IMG/VR virus record: IMGVR_UViG_3300044798_000162
Coordinates: 1-63,303 of that record
DNA: 63,303 nt
Reading direction: 5' to 3' (one strand)
Source of the DNA: a virus
In this document: piece after piece, positions 48,694 to 57,474 of the stretch
How the letters are laid out: every line of letters starts with the position of its first letter
Position numbering within the stretch: position 1 is the stretch's first letter
Translations under genes and position numbers: made by a program
The notes under the pieces: model-generated
Told to the model about the DNA's origin: nothing
Databases searched by the model: none
What the model saw: the letters and a program-made list of their open reading frames with translations, nothing else

Positions 48694-48915
48694 ATGTCCC
48701 CTCCCCCCAAGGCCCCCCAGCCCCAACCCGTCTTCACGCGCCTTTGCCCGCCCAAGGATCGGCAGAAGGCGATAGACGAGTCCTATGATCTTTGCCGCTC
48801 CACCTTTGCGGAAAGCACCCCCGATAGCCTGCCTACGCGAACTGAGTTGCTGCAAGTGCTGGGGAAGATTCAGGAGCACCTCAAACCATTCACCTCAGCC
48901 ATCCTACACGCATGA
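48694..48915 (+). CDS. Hypothetical protein, 73 aa
   Basis: MSPPPKAPQPQPVFTRL then a short helical body (AIDESYDLCRSTFAE). Pro-rich N terminus. Overlaps the next gene by four bases. Confidence 0.5.
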   Translation: MSPPPKAPQPQPVFTRLCPPKDRQKAIDESYDLCRSTFAESTPDSLPTRTELLQVLGKIQEHLKPFTSAILHA

Positions 48916-49043
48916 AAATATTCAAAGTCATAAGTGGGTTTTTCCGCCTCCCCTACGACATCTTGGCGGAACTGAAGAAACTCAACCAGCAAGTCAGGGA
49001 CGTGGTAAGCAAAGAGACCCATATCCACGTGAGGAGCATCTAG
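48912..49043 (+). CDS. Small peptide, 43 aa
   Basis: MKIFKVISGFFRLPYDILAE to HIHVRSI, hydrophobic then charged, possibly membrane-associated. Linked by ATGA overlap to the preceding gene and two bases from the next. Confidence 0.45.
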   Translation: MKIFKVISGFFRLPYDILAELKKLNQQVRDVVSKETHIHVRSI

Positions 49044-49045
49044 CC

Positions 49046-49639
49046 ATGGGTGATACAAACTGGTTTAGCGTGGTGCGGGAGAATGCACCCGACTTGAGTG
49101 GATTTTCTAATCCGCCCGATCCATCTGCGTATCAGGACACGCTCAAATTTTCTGTGTGTACCAACGTGGAGGTGCGTGATCTCACTATTGAGGGCGGGAC
49201 AGAAAACTGTGTGGATGCGGTCAGGGGTGGTGATTATACTATTGCGCACTGCCGGCTTAATTGTCATGGCGATGCGGCGGTGGTTTTTAAAGGAGCCATA
49301 GAGGGGTGGGCTATTGTGAATTGCATCATTGAACCACACGGCCCCACCGACGTGGAATGCGGTCAGTTTGACAACTATTGGTATCCCTTCCGTGCCCCCA
49401 CCTCCCATGGCCTCGTGCAAGGCACCCGCACTACAAACGGAGCCGCTGTGCGTGTCACCTGCTGGAACGCGGACAAGCCCGAGGTGGACAAGAATGTGGT
49501 CGTGACCAAGATGCCGTGGGCGATTTGGTTTCCGTATTTTTTGTGGAGATATTTTGCCGTGAGAATCTCAGGTCAAGTTCCTTGGAAATTTAAGTACGAT
49601 CCGCCCCAAACCCCCACCCGCAACGGCATTCCCCAATAG
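49046..49639 (+). CDS. Beta-helix-like protein, 197 aa
   Basis: The middle has repeating short strands and turns (NVEVRDLTIEGGTENCVDAV, YTIAHCRLNCHGDAAVVF, WAIVNCIIEPHGPT) suggesting a right-handed beta-helix of the pectate-lyase or tailspike kind. The C-terminal part is aromatic-rich (WFPYFLWRYF). Placed among sugar genes, it may be a sugar-binding or -cleaving appendage, or a scaffold protein; no catalytic residues are evident. Confidence 0.5.
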   Translation: MGDTNWFSVVRENAPDLSGFSNPPDPSAYQDTLKFSVCTNVEVRDLTIEGGTENCVDAVRGGDYTIAHCRLNCHGDAAVVFKGAIEGWAIVNCIIEPHGPTDVECGQFDNYWYPFRAPTSHGLVQGTRTTNGAAVRVTCWNADKPEVDKNVVVTKMPWAIWFPYFLWRYFAVRISGQVPWKFKYDPPQTPTRNGIPQ

Positions 49640-49654
49640 TCTATTTTCCCTAAT

Positions 49655-50101
49655 ATGAAATTAACCATCCTAAATCTCTATCAAATCTACCCGGCCCTCG
49701 CCCGCCTCGATATTGGACTGCCCGGCGACACTCCGCAAAACCCCTCCAAGCCCTTCGACTTGGGCGGCAAAGACCTCTATGCGCTGGGTCGAAACATGCG
49801 CCTAATTCGGCAGGAACTTGCCCATTTTGAAGAGAAGCGGGCGGAATTACAGAAGCCGTTTCTGCCGAAGTCCTCGCCCGAACCCGGCGTGAAAGTGGTG
49901 CTTACCCCCGAGGAAACCGCCAAGCGGGATGCGGTGAACGCCAAGGTCGAGGAGATGGCCAAGGCGGAGGTGGACCTGGACCTGCGCCCCTTCACGCTGG
50001 CAGGGCTCGGACTCGACCAGTCCCCGGCCCGCAACAAGATTCCCGCCCAAGAGTGCCTCTCGGTGCTGATTGAGCACGCTTTGCTAGAGGAGCCGAAATA
50101 G
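49655..50101 (+). CDS. Hypothetical phage protein (DUF1617-like), 148 aa
   Basis: Starts MKLTILNLYQIYPALAR. A helical protein with VDLDLRPFTLAGLGLDQSP near residue 115 and a helical end; this arrangement recalls a small phage family linked to tail genes. Function unknown. Confidence 0.5.
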   Translation: MKLTILNLYQIYPALARLDIGLPGDTPQNPSKPFDLGGKDLYALGRNMRLIRQELAHFEEKRAELQKPFLPKSSPEPGVKVVLTPEETAKRDAVNAKVEEMAKAEVDLDLRPFTLAGLGLDQSPARNKIPAQECLSVLIEHALLEEPK

Positions 50102-50107
50102 GTCTCC

Positions 50108-50809
50108 ATGAAAATTCTCGACACCGGGGTGGCCGTGCTGGAGAAAGATTCACACGTCTCGCGTTGGGTTGAGCAGAATGAGGGCAAGCTGGACATTGCC
50201 GTCCCCCTCCTCACCCCCTTCCGCCACCTTATCCCAGAGGGTGGGGCGGTGATAGACGTGGGTGCCATGATCGGAGACCACACCATCACCTACGCGCAAT
50301 GGGTGGGGCCAAAGGGCATTGTCCACGCTTTCGAGCCCCTCTGGGCCGCCTTTGTCTGTTTGGTGCATAACATGACCACTTATCCCCAAGTGGCCCCCTA
50401 CTGCCTCGCCTTGGGCGCGCAGAACGGCATCGTGCGCATCCACCGCGAGGAAAACGCGGGCCGATCATGGCTGGCGGAGGAGGGAACGCAGGTGCCCATG
50501 ATGACCCTTGATATTTTCCAACCCGCGCGCCTCGACTTCCTCAAGATCGACGCGGAGGGGTGCGAGCCAGCCATCTTGCGCGGGGGGCGGGAGACCATCG
50601 CCAAGTTCAAGCCAGCCATGCTGGTGGAGGTAAACGCCTTCATGCTGGAGAAGCAGGGAGAGACCATTGCCACCCTTGTCAATTTGCTCGACAACTACGG
50701 TTACACCTATCGCACGGCGGAGGAAGGGTTGATGCCCGCTCCCGAGCCATCCAAGGAAGAACTACCCATCCAGTGCGACCTTATTTGTATCCACAAAACC
50801 AAGATTTGA
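50108..50809 (+). CDS. FkbM-family methyltransferase, 233 aa
   Basis: SAM-binding motif VIDVGAMIGDHTITY near residues 44-58, then GIVHAFEPLWAAF, LDFLKIDAEGCEP and AMLVEVNAF, the usual FkbM signature. Such enzymes O-methylate sugars or polyketides and are frequent in glycan clusters. The start follows the previous gene by six bases. Confidence 0.8.
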   Translation: MKILDTGVAVLEKDSHVSRWVEQNEGKLDIAVPLLTPFRHLIPEGGAVIDVGAMIGDHTITYAQWVGPKGIVHAFEPLWAAFVCLVHNMTTYPQVAPYCLALGAQNGIVRIHREENAGRSWLAEEGTQVPMMTLDIFQPARLDFLKIDAEGCEPAILRGGRETIAKFKPAMLVEVNAFMLEKQGETIATLVNLLDNYGYTYRTAEEGLMPAPEPSKEELPIQCDLICIHKTKI

Positions 50810-50812
50810 TTT

Positions 50813-51595
50813 ATGCCCACCCACACCCCCATCAAGACCAACTTCCGAGACACCATCGACTACCCCAACAAGATTGACTTGATTGTGTCCTCCGTCCGTC
50901 CCTTCCGCGAGGATGAGAAGTACGCCGCGCTCCAGAAAGCGGCTATTCTGAGCTGGGGTCCAGTAGCTAATCGCATTATCCTCTTCAACCAGCCGGAGGA
51001 CTTGGGCGGGTGGACTGCGCCGGGAGTTTTCTGCGTTATGCCTGACGCCAACCCGCCCCCGATCAGGCAACTCCTATCCGTGGTCAAGGATTTGGAGCCG
51101 CAGATGACGGTGGCCATCGTCAATGCCGACATCACGCTTGCCGCCCCCATCGCCAAGATTCCCCGTTGCGCCTTCGAGCACCGCCTTTCTCTCTCGTGGG
51201 CCTGTTGCTCGCTGCGCTACACCTTTGACTCGGACGGAAAGTTGGGAATTGCCGCCGCCACTCCGCCCCTTCTTTCCAATCCCAAGGACTACGGGTTGGA
51301 CTTTTTCTGTGCCCCGGCCCGCATCTGGCAGGAGTGCCTGAAGGAGCTTCCGGGGGTGCTCACATTGGCCCGATCCCCGTGGGATAACTGGGTGAACGGG
51401 TGGCTGCGGGGCCGGGTGGACGCCTCCCGCTACTTTGACATCACGGAATGGCGTGCCGTCTTCCACCCCAAGCACGCGAGGGATGGGCGGGCGGAGCCAT
51501 TGCCCCCACTGCCGGCGGATGAGGTGGCCAAGGCGCTGAGTGTGGCACCGCATCCGGGCGGGGTGCCGAGGCTCAAGTTCAATTTACCCCAATAA
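50813..51595 (+). CDS. Glycosyltransferase-like protein, 260 aa
   Basis: KIDLIVSSVRPFREDEK and RIILFNQPEDLG, then VAIVNADITLAAP: strand and acid-containing segment like the metal site of GT-A enzymes. Ends FNLPQ. The acceptor and donor are not indicated. Start four bases after the methyltransferase. Confidence 0.5.
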   Translation: MPTHTPIKTNFRDTIDYPNKIDLIVSSVRPFREDEKYAALQKAAILSWGPVANRIILFNQPEDLGGWTAPGVFCVMPDANPPPIRQLLSVVKDLEPQMTVAIVNADITLAAPIAKIPRCAFEHRLSLSWACCSLRYTFDSDGKLGIAAATPPLLSNPKDYGLDFFCAPARIWQECLKELPGVLTLARSPWDNWVNGWLRGRVDASRYFDITEWRAVFHPKHARDGRAEPLPPLPADEVAKALSVAPHPGGVPRLKFNLPQ

Positions 51596-51608
51596 CCAAA
51601 TCCATAAC

Positions 51609-51857
51609 ATGAATCCTACAGTTAGAGCTAAATTCCGGGTTGATGCCATTGAGCAGACCCGTTACAATGCACACACAGATCACCCCGAAATTCTGTCTAC
51701 AGTCAAACTTTCACCCGTTGTTAGTGATTCTCCTGAGAATAAAGAGTTCTTTAAGTGGACACCTTCCGGTAAGATTGAATTAGGAACAGTTAATGCCAAG
51801 GCCGCAAGTGCGTTTGACATTGGCAAAGAATATTACATTGATTTTACCTTGGCATGA
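51609..51857 (+). CDS. Conserved phage protein, 82 aa
   Basis: MNPTVRAKFRVDAIEQT, then STVKLSPVVSDSPENKEFFK and GKEYYIDFT. A familiar small beta-rich phage family of unknown function with a K-L-x-P-V ... S-P-E-N-K-E-F-F-K pattern. It interrupts the sugar genes, as several such small proteins do here. Confidence 0.65.
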   Translation: MNPTVRAKFRVDAIEQTRYNAHTDHPEILSTVKLSPVVSDSPENKEFFKWTPSGKIELGTVNAKAASAFDIGKEYYIDFTLA

Positions 51858-52642
51858 CCTGCGAAATATTTCTGCGCAGCTTCCGCCCTGACCGCGAGTG
51901 GCTCGCCTATTGTTTGCGTAGTTTGCAAAAGCACGCCCGTGGCTTCTCGGGAGTGACAGTCACGGTCCCCGAGGCGGAACTGGACGATTTCCTGCCCCTC
52001 GAATCCTACCACACGGCAGATGGGGCGCACGTCTTGATGAAGCGGTACTTCAACGTGCCGGGGAAGGGGTTCATCATGGCCAACCTCATGGCCTGCTATG
52101 CCGATGCGTACTGCCCGCTGGCGGATTTCATCCTCTACACCGACTCCGATTGTCTTGTCACCCAAGACATCACCCCCGCAACCTATTTTACCGGAGACAA
52201 ACCCCAACTTCTCTTCCGTACCTTTGACTCGCTTAGGAAACAGGGGCAACCCTATTCAGATGCGGCTTGCTGGCAGAGTCCGGTGGAGCGGGCGCTGAAA
52301 TTCCCCGCCCCCTACGAGGTGATGGCCCGCCACCCTGCCGTGCACCCCCGCGCTTTGCTGCGGGAGTTGCGGGACCACATCGAACGTGTGCACGGTTGTC
52401 CCTTTTACGATTTCGTGATGGCCAGTTTCAACAGCCCGCTCGGCTTTGCGGAGTTCCCCACCCTTGGCATGTTTGCCATACACGCCCACCCCGACTGGTA
52501 CGACTTGATTGACGTGAGCGGGTGGACTGTGGAGCAGGTCAAATCGAAGTACAAGCGGGAGATGACCCAGCAATGGAGCCATGGGCGGAGCGGAAATATC
52601 TACGAGGAGCAGAAACGGGAGTGCGAGCGGGTGGTGGCATAA
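51854..52642 (+). CDS. Glycosyltransferase-like protein (DUF6492-type), 262 aa
   Basis: MTCEIFLRSFRPDREWLAYC; FILYTDSDCLVTQDI carries a D-x-D type metal-binding motif near residue 97. The C-terminal half has CPFYDFVMASFNSP and an aromatic-rich stretch. Likely transfers a sugar from a nucleotide donor. Its start overlaps the preceding stop (ATGA). Confidence 0.55.
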   Translation: MTCEIFLRSFRPDREWLAYCLRSLQKHARGFSGVTVTVPEAELDDFLPLESYHTADGAHVLMKRYFNVPGKGFIMANLMACYADAYCPLADFILYTDSDCLVTQDITPATYFTGDKPQLLFRTFDSLRKQGQPYSDAACWQSPVERALKFPAPYEVMARHPAVHPRALLRELRDHIERVHGCPFYDFVMASFNSPLGFAEFPTLGMFAIHAHPDWYDLIDVSGWTVEQVKSKYKREMTQQWSHGRSGNIYEEQKRECERVVA

Positions 52643-52657
52643 TGTCGCAACTCGCTA

Positions 52658-53509
52658 ATGCAGCCTTTCTTATACGCCTGCCAGTTCTGCCGCACCGATA
52701 AACTCCAAGCCATGGGGTTGGCGCGGCTGATTGCCGACCTCCAACCCGAGCCCACGGAGGAGATGGGCTTCATGTTCTGCCCCAAGGCCGAGACATTTGT
52801 GGACGCGGCGGTCTTTGAGCACGTTAAGGCCAAGTTTCCCTACACTTGTATCTACCAGTGCACCACTAGGATAGAAAATTGGCCTCGCGGTCCCAACGCA
52901 CAAGTTCACGAGATTTACCAGAAGTTCTACAGCATGACCCACGCCTCCCGCGAGCCGTGGGATTACTGCGCCATCCTGATGGGCGAACCGGATTGCGTGC
53001 CCCTTACTCGTGATTGGTGGCAGAAGCTCCAGTGGGAGTGGCACCACTGCGATTGGAACTGGCCGCTCGGAAATCGGCAGCACGTCTTGGGATGCTGGCT
53101 GACGGGGGACGACTCCACTTGCGGAAGTCCGCACATTAATGGCAACTGCGTCTTGGGCAAGAACTTCGGTGATATCTACCCCGCCTTCAAAGCTGGTACC
53201 CACCACGGGGCGTGGGACACCACCCATTCCGCCGCCATGATGGCACATGGCCGCCCATCCAAACTCATCTACTCCGCCTACCGCCTTGACACGCCAGAGG
53301 AGCCGATACCGGAGTGCGCGGATTTATGGAAGCCGAGGATGATGCACGGCTCCAATCCCATCGCTAATGTGCCGCTCACGACTGTCTATCTCCACGGGAC
53401 AAAATCAATTAAGGCGCAGCAGTGCGTGCGGGATAAATTTGGGTTGGGTCCGGCGATGAATCGCCCCGTCAGCCGCATCCAGTCCATGGAGATTGCGCGG
53501 AGGGAATAA
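52658..53509 (+). CDS. Glycosyltransferase-like protein, 283 aa
   Basis: MQPFLYACQFCRTDKLQ; CAILMGEPDCVPLTRDW has an acidic pair like a sugar-nucleotide site. Many Trp and His residues (WQKLQWEWHHCDWNW) in the middle. Assignment rests on weak motif and place in the cluster. Confidence 0.4.
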   Translation: MQPFLYACQFCRTDKLQAMGLARLIADLQPEPTEEMGFMFCPKAETFVDAAVFEHVKAKFPYTCIYQCTTRIENWPRGPNAQVHEIYQKFYSMTHASREPWDYCAILMGEPDCVPLTRDWWQKLQWEWHHCDWNWPLGNRQHVLGCWLTGDDSTCGSPHINGNCVLGKNFGDIYPAFKAGTHHGAWDTTHSAAMMAHGRPSKLIYSAYRLDTPEEPIPECADLWKPRMMHGSNPIANVPLTTVYLHGTKSIKAQQCVRDKFGLGPAMNRPVSRIQSMEIARRE

Positions 53510-53516
53510 AATTAAC

Positions 53517-53545
53517 TTGACAAGAGGGGGTGGAGGGGATAGGCA
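53517..53545 (+). promoter_or_regulatory. Promoter candidate, TTGACA-N17-TAGGCA
   Basis: Perfect -35 and imperfect -10 ending 53545; the ATG at 53552 is seven bases beyond, again suggesting a leaderless start. It restarts transcription inside the glycan cluster. Confidence 0.45.
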
Positions 53546-53551
53546 AACACC

Positions 53552-53989
53552 ATGAGCATAGAACCAACTCTTGCAGAAATTCTGTCGCTTAAATGGAGTA
53601 AGTTAACGGATGCGGAGAAGAACGCCTGCTTTGCGGCGGAGGTGGCCGGACTTGTTCCACCATTTGAAAACCGAGAGGAATGGGAAGAAGATGGCGATAC
53701 GGACGGATTCAGAAACGTAGTTAGGGATAGCAAAGACCAGCGCGTTCCCGACTATCTCCACTCCGCCGACGCCGTGCTGCCGTGGCTGGAAAAGAAATAT
53801 GTCGGATTTCCGAGGCCGATAATTAAAGCAGGAACTTTATCCGGTTATGAAATGTTAACCAAGAACGGCAAGATTTATCATGACCTCAATGGGGAATATG
53901 AGGGGAGGGACATTAGTTGTGCCGCAACCCTGCAAGAATGCGCCATGATTGCCCTGCTTAGATCGAAAGGAGTCGAGGTAATTACATGA
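53552..53989 (+). CDS. Phage ABA-sandwich-like protein, 145 aa
   Basis: MSIEPTLAEILSLKWSKL, then VPDYLHSADAVLPWLEKKYV, and CAATLQECAMIALLRSKG. The D-Y-L-x-S-A-D-A-V-L-P-W-L element and the terminal helix are typical of a small phage family with an alpha/beta sandwich. Role unknown. First gene after an internal promoter. Confidence 0.6.
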   Translation: MSIEPTLAEILSLKWSKLTDAEKNACFAAEVAGLVPPFENREEWEEDGDTDGFRNVVRDSKDQRVPDYLHSADAVLPWLEKKYVGFPRPIIKAGTLSGYEMLTKNGKIYHDLNGEYEGRDISCAATLQECAMIALLRSKGVEVIT

Positions 53990-54462
53990 AACTTATCGTC
54001 GGAACAAATCACTCATTCATTGATGAATCTGGCCGTGTTTTCACGGATTTTAATGGGCCGCTCAGAGAGCGAAAGTATTATCTCAGCAAGGGGTATCGAA
54101 CAATTGGTGTTGTCTACAACGGGAAAGTAATTACACAGCGAATTTCTGGATTGGTCGCTGAAGCTTTTGTCGCAAGACCATTTGGAGAAAATGAGGTTTG
54201 TCATAGGAATGACATCAAAACAGACGACCGCGCCGATAACCTCTATTGGGGCACACATTCAGACAACATGAAAGACGCCTATCGCAACGGGAGATTGGTC
54301 CAACATAAAAAGGTTTCAGACCAACAGGTAAAAGAAATACGATGCATGGCCAATTGTGAGACGACTCGTTCCATTGCCCGCCAATATGATATTAGTCAAA
54401 GCCACGTTTCAGACATTATTAATGGCAAGAAGCGCGCCACCGGCGCGGAGGTTCTCGCCTAA
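53986..54462 (+). CDS. HNH homing-type endonuclease (NUMOD4-like), 158 aa
   Basis: KGYRTIGVVYNGKVITQRIS, LVAEAFVARPFGENEVCHRN and NLYWGTHSDNMKDAYRNG match HNH_3-type homing enzymes with an AP2-like preface. The end (RSIARQYDISQSHVSDIING) is a helix-turn-helix likely used in DNA recognition. ATGA overlap with the preceding gene. Probably a mobile gene that entered the cluster. Confidence 0.8.
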   Translation: MKLIVGTNHSFIDESGRVFTDFNGPLRERKYYLSKGYRTIGVVYNGKVITQRISGLVAEAFVARPFGENEVCHRNDIKTDDRADNLYWGTHSDNMKDAYRNGRLVQHKKVSDQQVKEIRCMANCETTRSIARQYDISQSHVSDIINGKKRATGAEVLA

Positions 54463-55029
54463 ATGCGCCCCGCCCCCGACTCCTTCTATCCGCTGATCTC
54501 CCGTCTCGATCTGCCCGTTTTCCTGAATGCGCACGGACTGGTCGGGGAAGGGGCGGAGATTGGCACCTACTATGGGGAGTTCGCCGCCCAGATTCTAGGC
54601 GCATGGCAGGGCAAGCGCCTCCACTGCATCGACCCGTGGCGCGCCCAAGACCCCGATGTGTATCTTGATGGATGCACCGCCGTGGATTGGGAGGAGGTTT
54701 ATGGGAAGGCGCGGGCCGTCTTGGAGCCCGATCAACGGGCGCACCTGCTGCGGATGCTGTCAGAAGACGCCGCTTCTCTAATCAGGCCGGAAACGCTGGA
54801 CTTTGTATATATTGACTCCAATCACTCGTATCGGGCAGTGAAAGCGGACCTCAAGCTTTGGTGGCCCAAAGTAAAGGCGGGCGGGTTGGTGGGGGGGCAT
54901 GATGCATATTCCCGCCATGATTCCGCCCAAGACTGCGGGGTATTGGATGCAGTGTGGGATTGGAGCGAACGGCTGGGTGTTCGCCCTTGGGTCACGCCGT
55001 GTACCTCGTGGTGGTTTTGGAAAACTTAG
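54463..55029 (+). CDS. Class I SAM methyltransferase, 188 aa
   Basis: GEGAEIGTYYGEFAAQIL (glycine-rich motif), KRLHCIDPWRAQDPD, and LDFVYIDSNHSYRAVKADL, then GGLVGGHDAY: the Methyltransf_24 pattern. Likely acts on a small glycan-linked acceptor. Abuts the HNH gene directly. Confidence 0.75.
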   Translation: MRPAPDSFYPLISRLDLPVFLNAHGLVGEGAEIGTYYGEFAAQILGAWQGKRLHCIDPWRAQDPDVYLDGCTAVDWEEVYGKARAVLEPDQRAHLLRMLSEDAASLIRPETLDFVYIDSNHSYRAVKADLKLWWPKVKAGGLVGGHDAYSRHDSAQDCGVLDAVWDWSERLGVRPWVTPCTSWWFWKT

Positions 55030-55032
55030 CCC

Positions 55033-55677
55033 ATGCTTCTCGCTGTCCAGTCCTATCCCGGCGCGAACCACCTCATCCCCTACCACCTCCCCTACTGGAA
55101 ACGGGCGGGGTTTGACCCGATTATTGGAATCGGCACCACGGGAGGGGGATGCCAGTGGCCCGGCGGAATGCAGTCGGTGGAAATCGGGCGCAACACCTAC
55201 ATTGCGGGCGATGCCCTGCCCCGCCGCTTGGTGGATACGGCAACCTATCTACTTACCGTGCCCGGCTGGGAGCACGCCGCCATCATCGAATACGACACCG
55301 TGATTTTCAAGCCTCTGCCAGTCCCGCCCCCTGGCCTTGCCATGGTGAATTGCGTGGGGCCGCAACCCGGACAGCGCAAAGGCACTTACGGCTACCATAA
55401 TCCTTGGCTTGCCGACCGGGCAACATGGGCGCGGGTGGTGGAGTGCGGGCGGCAGATGTTGGCGGAGGGGGACATTGAGGGCGGTTCCCCGGACTGTTTC
55501 ATCGGGTGGCTGGCAGAGCGATTCGTGATTCCGATTCACGGTGATCTTTTTAAGCTTTACACGCAGAACACCATCTGTCAGTCTGGGGTGGAAGCGGCGA
55601 AGTTCGCGTACCGGAGCGGCTGGAATTGTATTCACGGAATTAAGGATATATCGATTTTACAACAGATCATCGCATGA
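55033..55677 (+). CDS. Glycosyltransferase-like protein, 214 aa
   Basis: MLLAVQSYPGANHLIPYHL; AAIIEYDTVIFKPLP holds an acid pair typical of the metal-binding strand. Later GSPDCFIGWLAERF. No precise family. Three bases after the methyltransferase and overlapping the next gene. Confidence 0.45.
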   Translation: MLLAVQSYPGANHLIPYHLPYWKRAGFDPIIGIGTTGGGCQWPGGMQSVEIGRNTYIAGDALPRRLVDTATYLLTVPGWEHAAIIEYDTVIFKPLPVPPPGLAMVNCVGPQPGQRKGTYGYHNPWLADRATWARVVECGRQMLAEGDIEGGSPDCFIGWLAERFVIPIHGDLFKLYTQNTICQSGVEAAKFAYRSGWNCIHGIKDISILQQIIA

Positions 55678-56291
55678 GCTATTACAGCCAAAACGACGAG
55701 GAGCGGGTCATCCTCGAATACTTTGGAGACAAGCCGGGGCGTTTCCTTGACGTGGGGGCGTTTGATGGCATAGGCTTTTCCAACACGCGCAAGTTATTGG
55801 AGAATGGTTGGTCGGGTGTGTATGTGGAGCCGAGCGCGGACAATATCCTGAAATTAATTAAGAATAGTGAGCCCTATGCCGACCGGGTGCATATCGTGCA
55901 GGCGGCTGTGTCCTGCGAACGGAGATTGGCCCGGTTTTACATTGACACCACCCCGGATAGAAAATGGTCCACCACCATCAATGAGGCACTTTTTAAGGAA
56001 GGGTCGGTCAGAAGTCCGCTGGCAATAAATGTATGGGCGACCGTCATCCGCATGGTCGATTTGAGTTTCCTTGGTCCTTACGATTTCATATCCCTAGATG
56101 CTGAGTGGGAAGACATGGGCATCCTCCACCAAATGACTTTGGGGTGTGGATACGAGATGCTTAATGCCTGCCGCATGATTTGCATTGAGCCGAGGGATGA
56201 AATAGAGCGCCGCCAGATGCAGGGGTGTTTGGAGGGCGTCGGATTTAAACACCACTGGGATACGCACGAAAACCTTTTGATGACCAAATGA
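55674..56291 (+). CDS. FkbM-like methyltransferase, 205 aa
   Basis: RFLDVGAFDGIGFSNTRKLL with GVYVEPSADNIL (motif I and II of SAM enzymes), and PYDFISLDAEWEDMGI and MICIEPRDE further on. Starts by ATGA overlap. Probably methylates a sugar of the same glycan. Confidence 0.75.
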   Translation: MSYYSQNDEERVILEYFGDKPGRFLDVGAFDGIGFSNTRKLLENGWSGVYVEPSADNILKLIKNSEPYADRVHIVQAAVSCERRLARFYIDTTPDRKWSTTINEALFKEGSVRSPLAINVWATVIRMVDLSFLGPYDFISLDAEWEDMGILHQMTLGCGYEMLNACRMICIEPRDEIERRQMQGCLEGVGFKHHWDTHENLLMTK

Positions 56292-56902
56292 AATCTCTCG
56301 ACCAGATCGCCTGCGAACAAGGCACTGACCGCGCCAGCAACGGTTGGCATTCATATGCCGTGATCTATGATGAGCTTTTCTCGCCCCTCCGCAACAAGCC
56401 AATCACCATTCTGGAGATGGGGGTGCTGGGCGGGGCCGGGATCAGGATGTGGGATGAGTATTTTACCCACCCCGACACCAAGATCATCGGCATCGACATC
56501 CAAAATTATGGCGGGGTGATTCCCGACAATCCTCGGGTCTCAGTCAGGATGGGCTCCCAGTCCGATCCAGTATTCGTGAGCCGGTTGCCGGGAAATTTCG
56601 ATATTGTGATAGATGACGCGGGGCATTTCGCCTCGCAGCAGATCACAGCCTTCGGCCTGCTTTGGAGTCGCGTGGTTCCGGGTGGGTTCTATGCCATCGA
56701 GGACTTGCACACCGCTTGGTCGCCCCAACACTGCGACTCCGCGACCACCATCATGCAGTTCCTAGAAAAGATCATGGAGGACATGCAGGATCACGCCGGG
56801 GCGGAGGGGCGGGCCCGCCCCAATCCCGCCGATCAGTGGCATTCCATCGATCAGATTATTCTTCGCAAGGGATTGGCGGTTTTCAGAAAGGTGAAACCAT
56901 GA
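56288..56902 (+). CDS. SAM methyltransferase-like protein, 204 aa
   Basis: MKSLDQIACEQGTDRASN; ITILEMGVLGGAGIRMWDEY and KIIGIDIQNYGG form the SAM site; FDIVIDDAGHFASQQ and PGGFYAIEDLH follow. This is the cephalosporin-hydroxylase-like or Methyltransf_24-like branch. The reaction is not determined by motif. Confidence 0.7.
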   Translation: MKSLDQIACEQGTDRASNGWHSYAVIYDELFSPLRNKPITILEMGVLGGAGIRMWDEYFTHPDTKIIGIDIQNYGGVIPDNPRVSVRMGSQSDPVFVSRLPGNFDIVIDDAGHFASQQITAFGLLWSRVVPGGFYAIEDLHTAWSPQHCDSATTIMQFLEKIMEDMQDHAGAEGRARPNPADQWHSIDQIILRKGLAVFRKVKP

Positions 56903-57474
56903 TCTCCATCACCCAACACAACGTCGCAACCGTCCATGGTCCTCACTTCCTGCAATGGCTCGGACATCTCAATGGCACTCCAGCCAATGGCATGGAACTG
57001 GGCACCCTCTTGGGGGAGAGCGCGGAGTGGATGCTGCAAAACATCTTTACCCACCCAGACTCCTCTTACCTTTGCGTAGACACCTTCAGGGGGTCGGTGG
57101 AGCATGGTGGATCGGAGGGAGACTGGGCGGAGTTGGAGGCCACCACCCGCGCCAAGCTATGCGCCTATCCGCAGGCTACGGTGATGAAAAGTCGCTCTGC
57201 CGACTGGATGAAAGTGGGTTGGGGAGAACTTGACTTCATCTTCATTGACGCCGCGCACGACTCACTTAACGTGCTGCGCGATTCGGTGCTGGCCTTCGAT
57301 TTGCTTAAGGTGGGAGGCGTTTTGGTGTGGGACGATTACGGGTGGAATGTCATGCCCGACCCGCTCGATTGCCCCAAGGTAGCCATCGACGCCTTTCTTG
57401 GCGTGTATGCGAGGCAGGTGGAGGTGTTGCACAAGGGCTGGCTGGTGGCTGTCAAGAAAACCCATGACGCTTGA
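56899..57474 (+). CDS. SAM methyltransferase-like protein, 191 aa
   Basis: Start at 56899 overlaps the upstream stop. GMELGTLLGESAEWMLQNI and YLCVDTFRGSVE, then LDFIFIDAAHDSLNVLRD and GGVLVWDDYGW give a complete methyltransferase pattern. Similar in layout to the enzyme at 54463. Confidence 0.7.
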   Translation: MISITQHNVATVHGPHFLQWLGHLNGTPANGMELGTLLGESAEWMLQNIFTHPDSSYLCVDTFRGSVEHGGSEGDWAELEATTRAKLCAYPQATVMKSRSADWMKVGWGELDFIFIDAAHDSLNVLRDSVLAFDLLKVGGVLVWDDYGWNVMPDPLDCPKVAIDAFLGVYARQVEVLHKGWLVAVKKTHDA

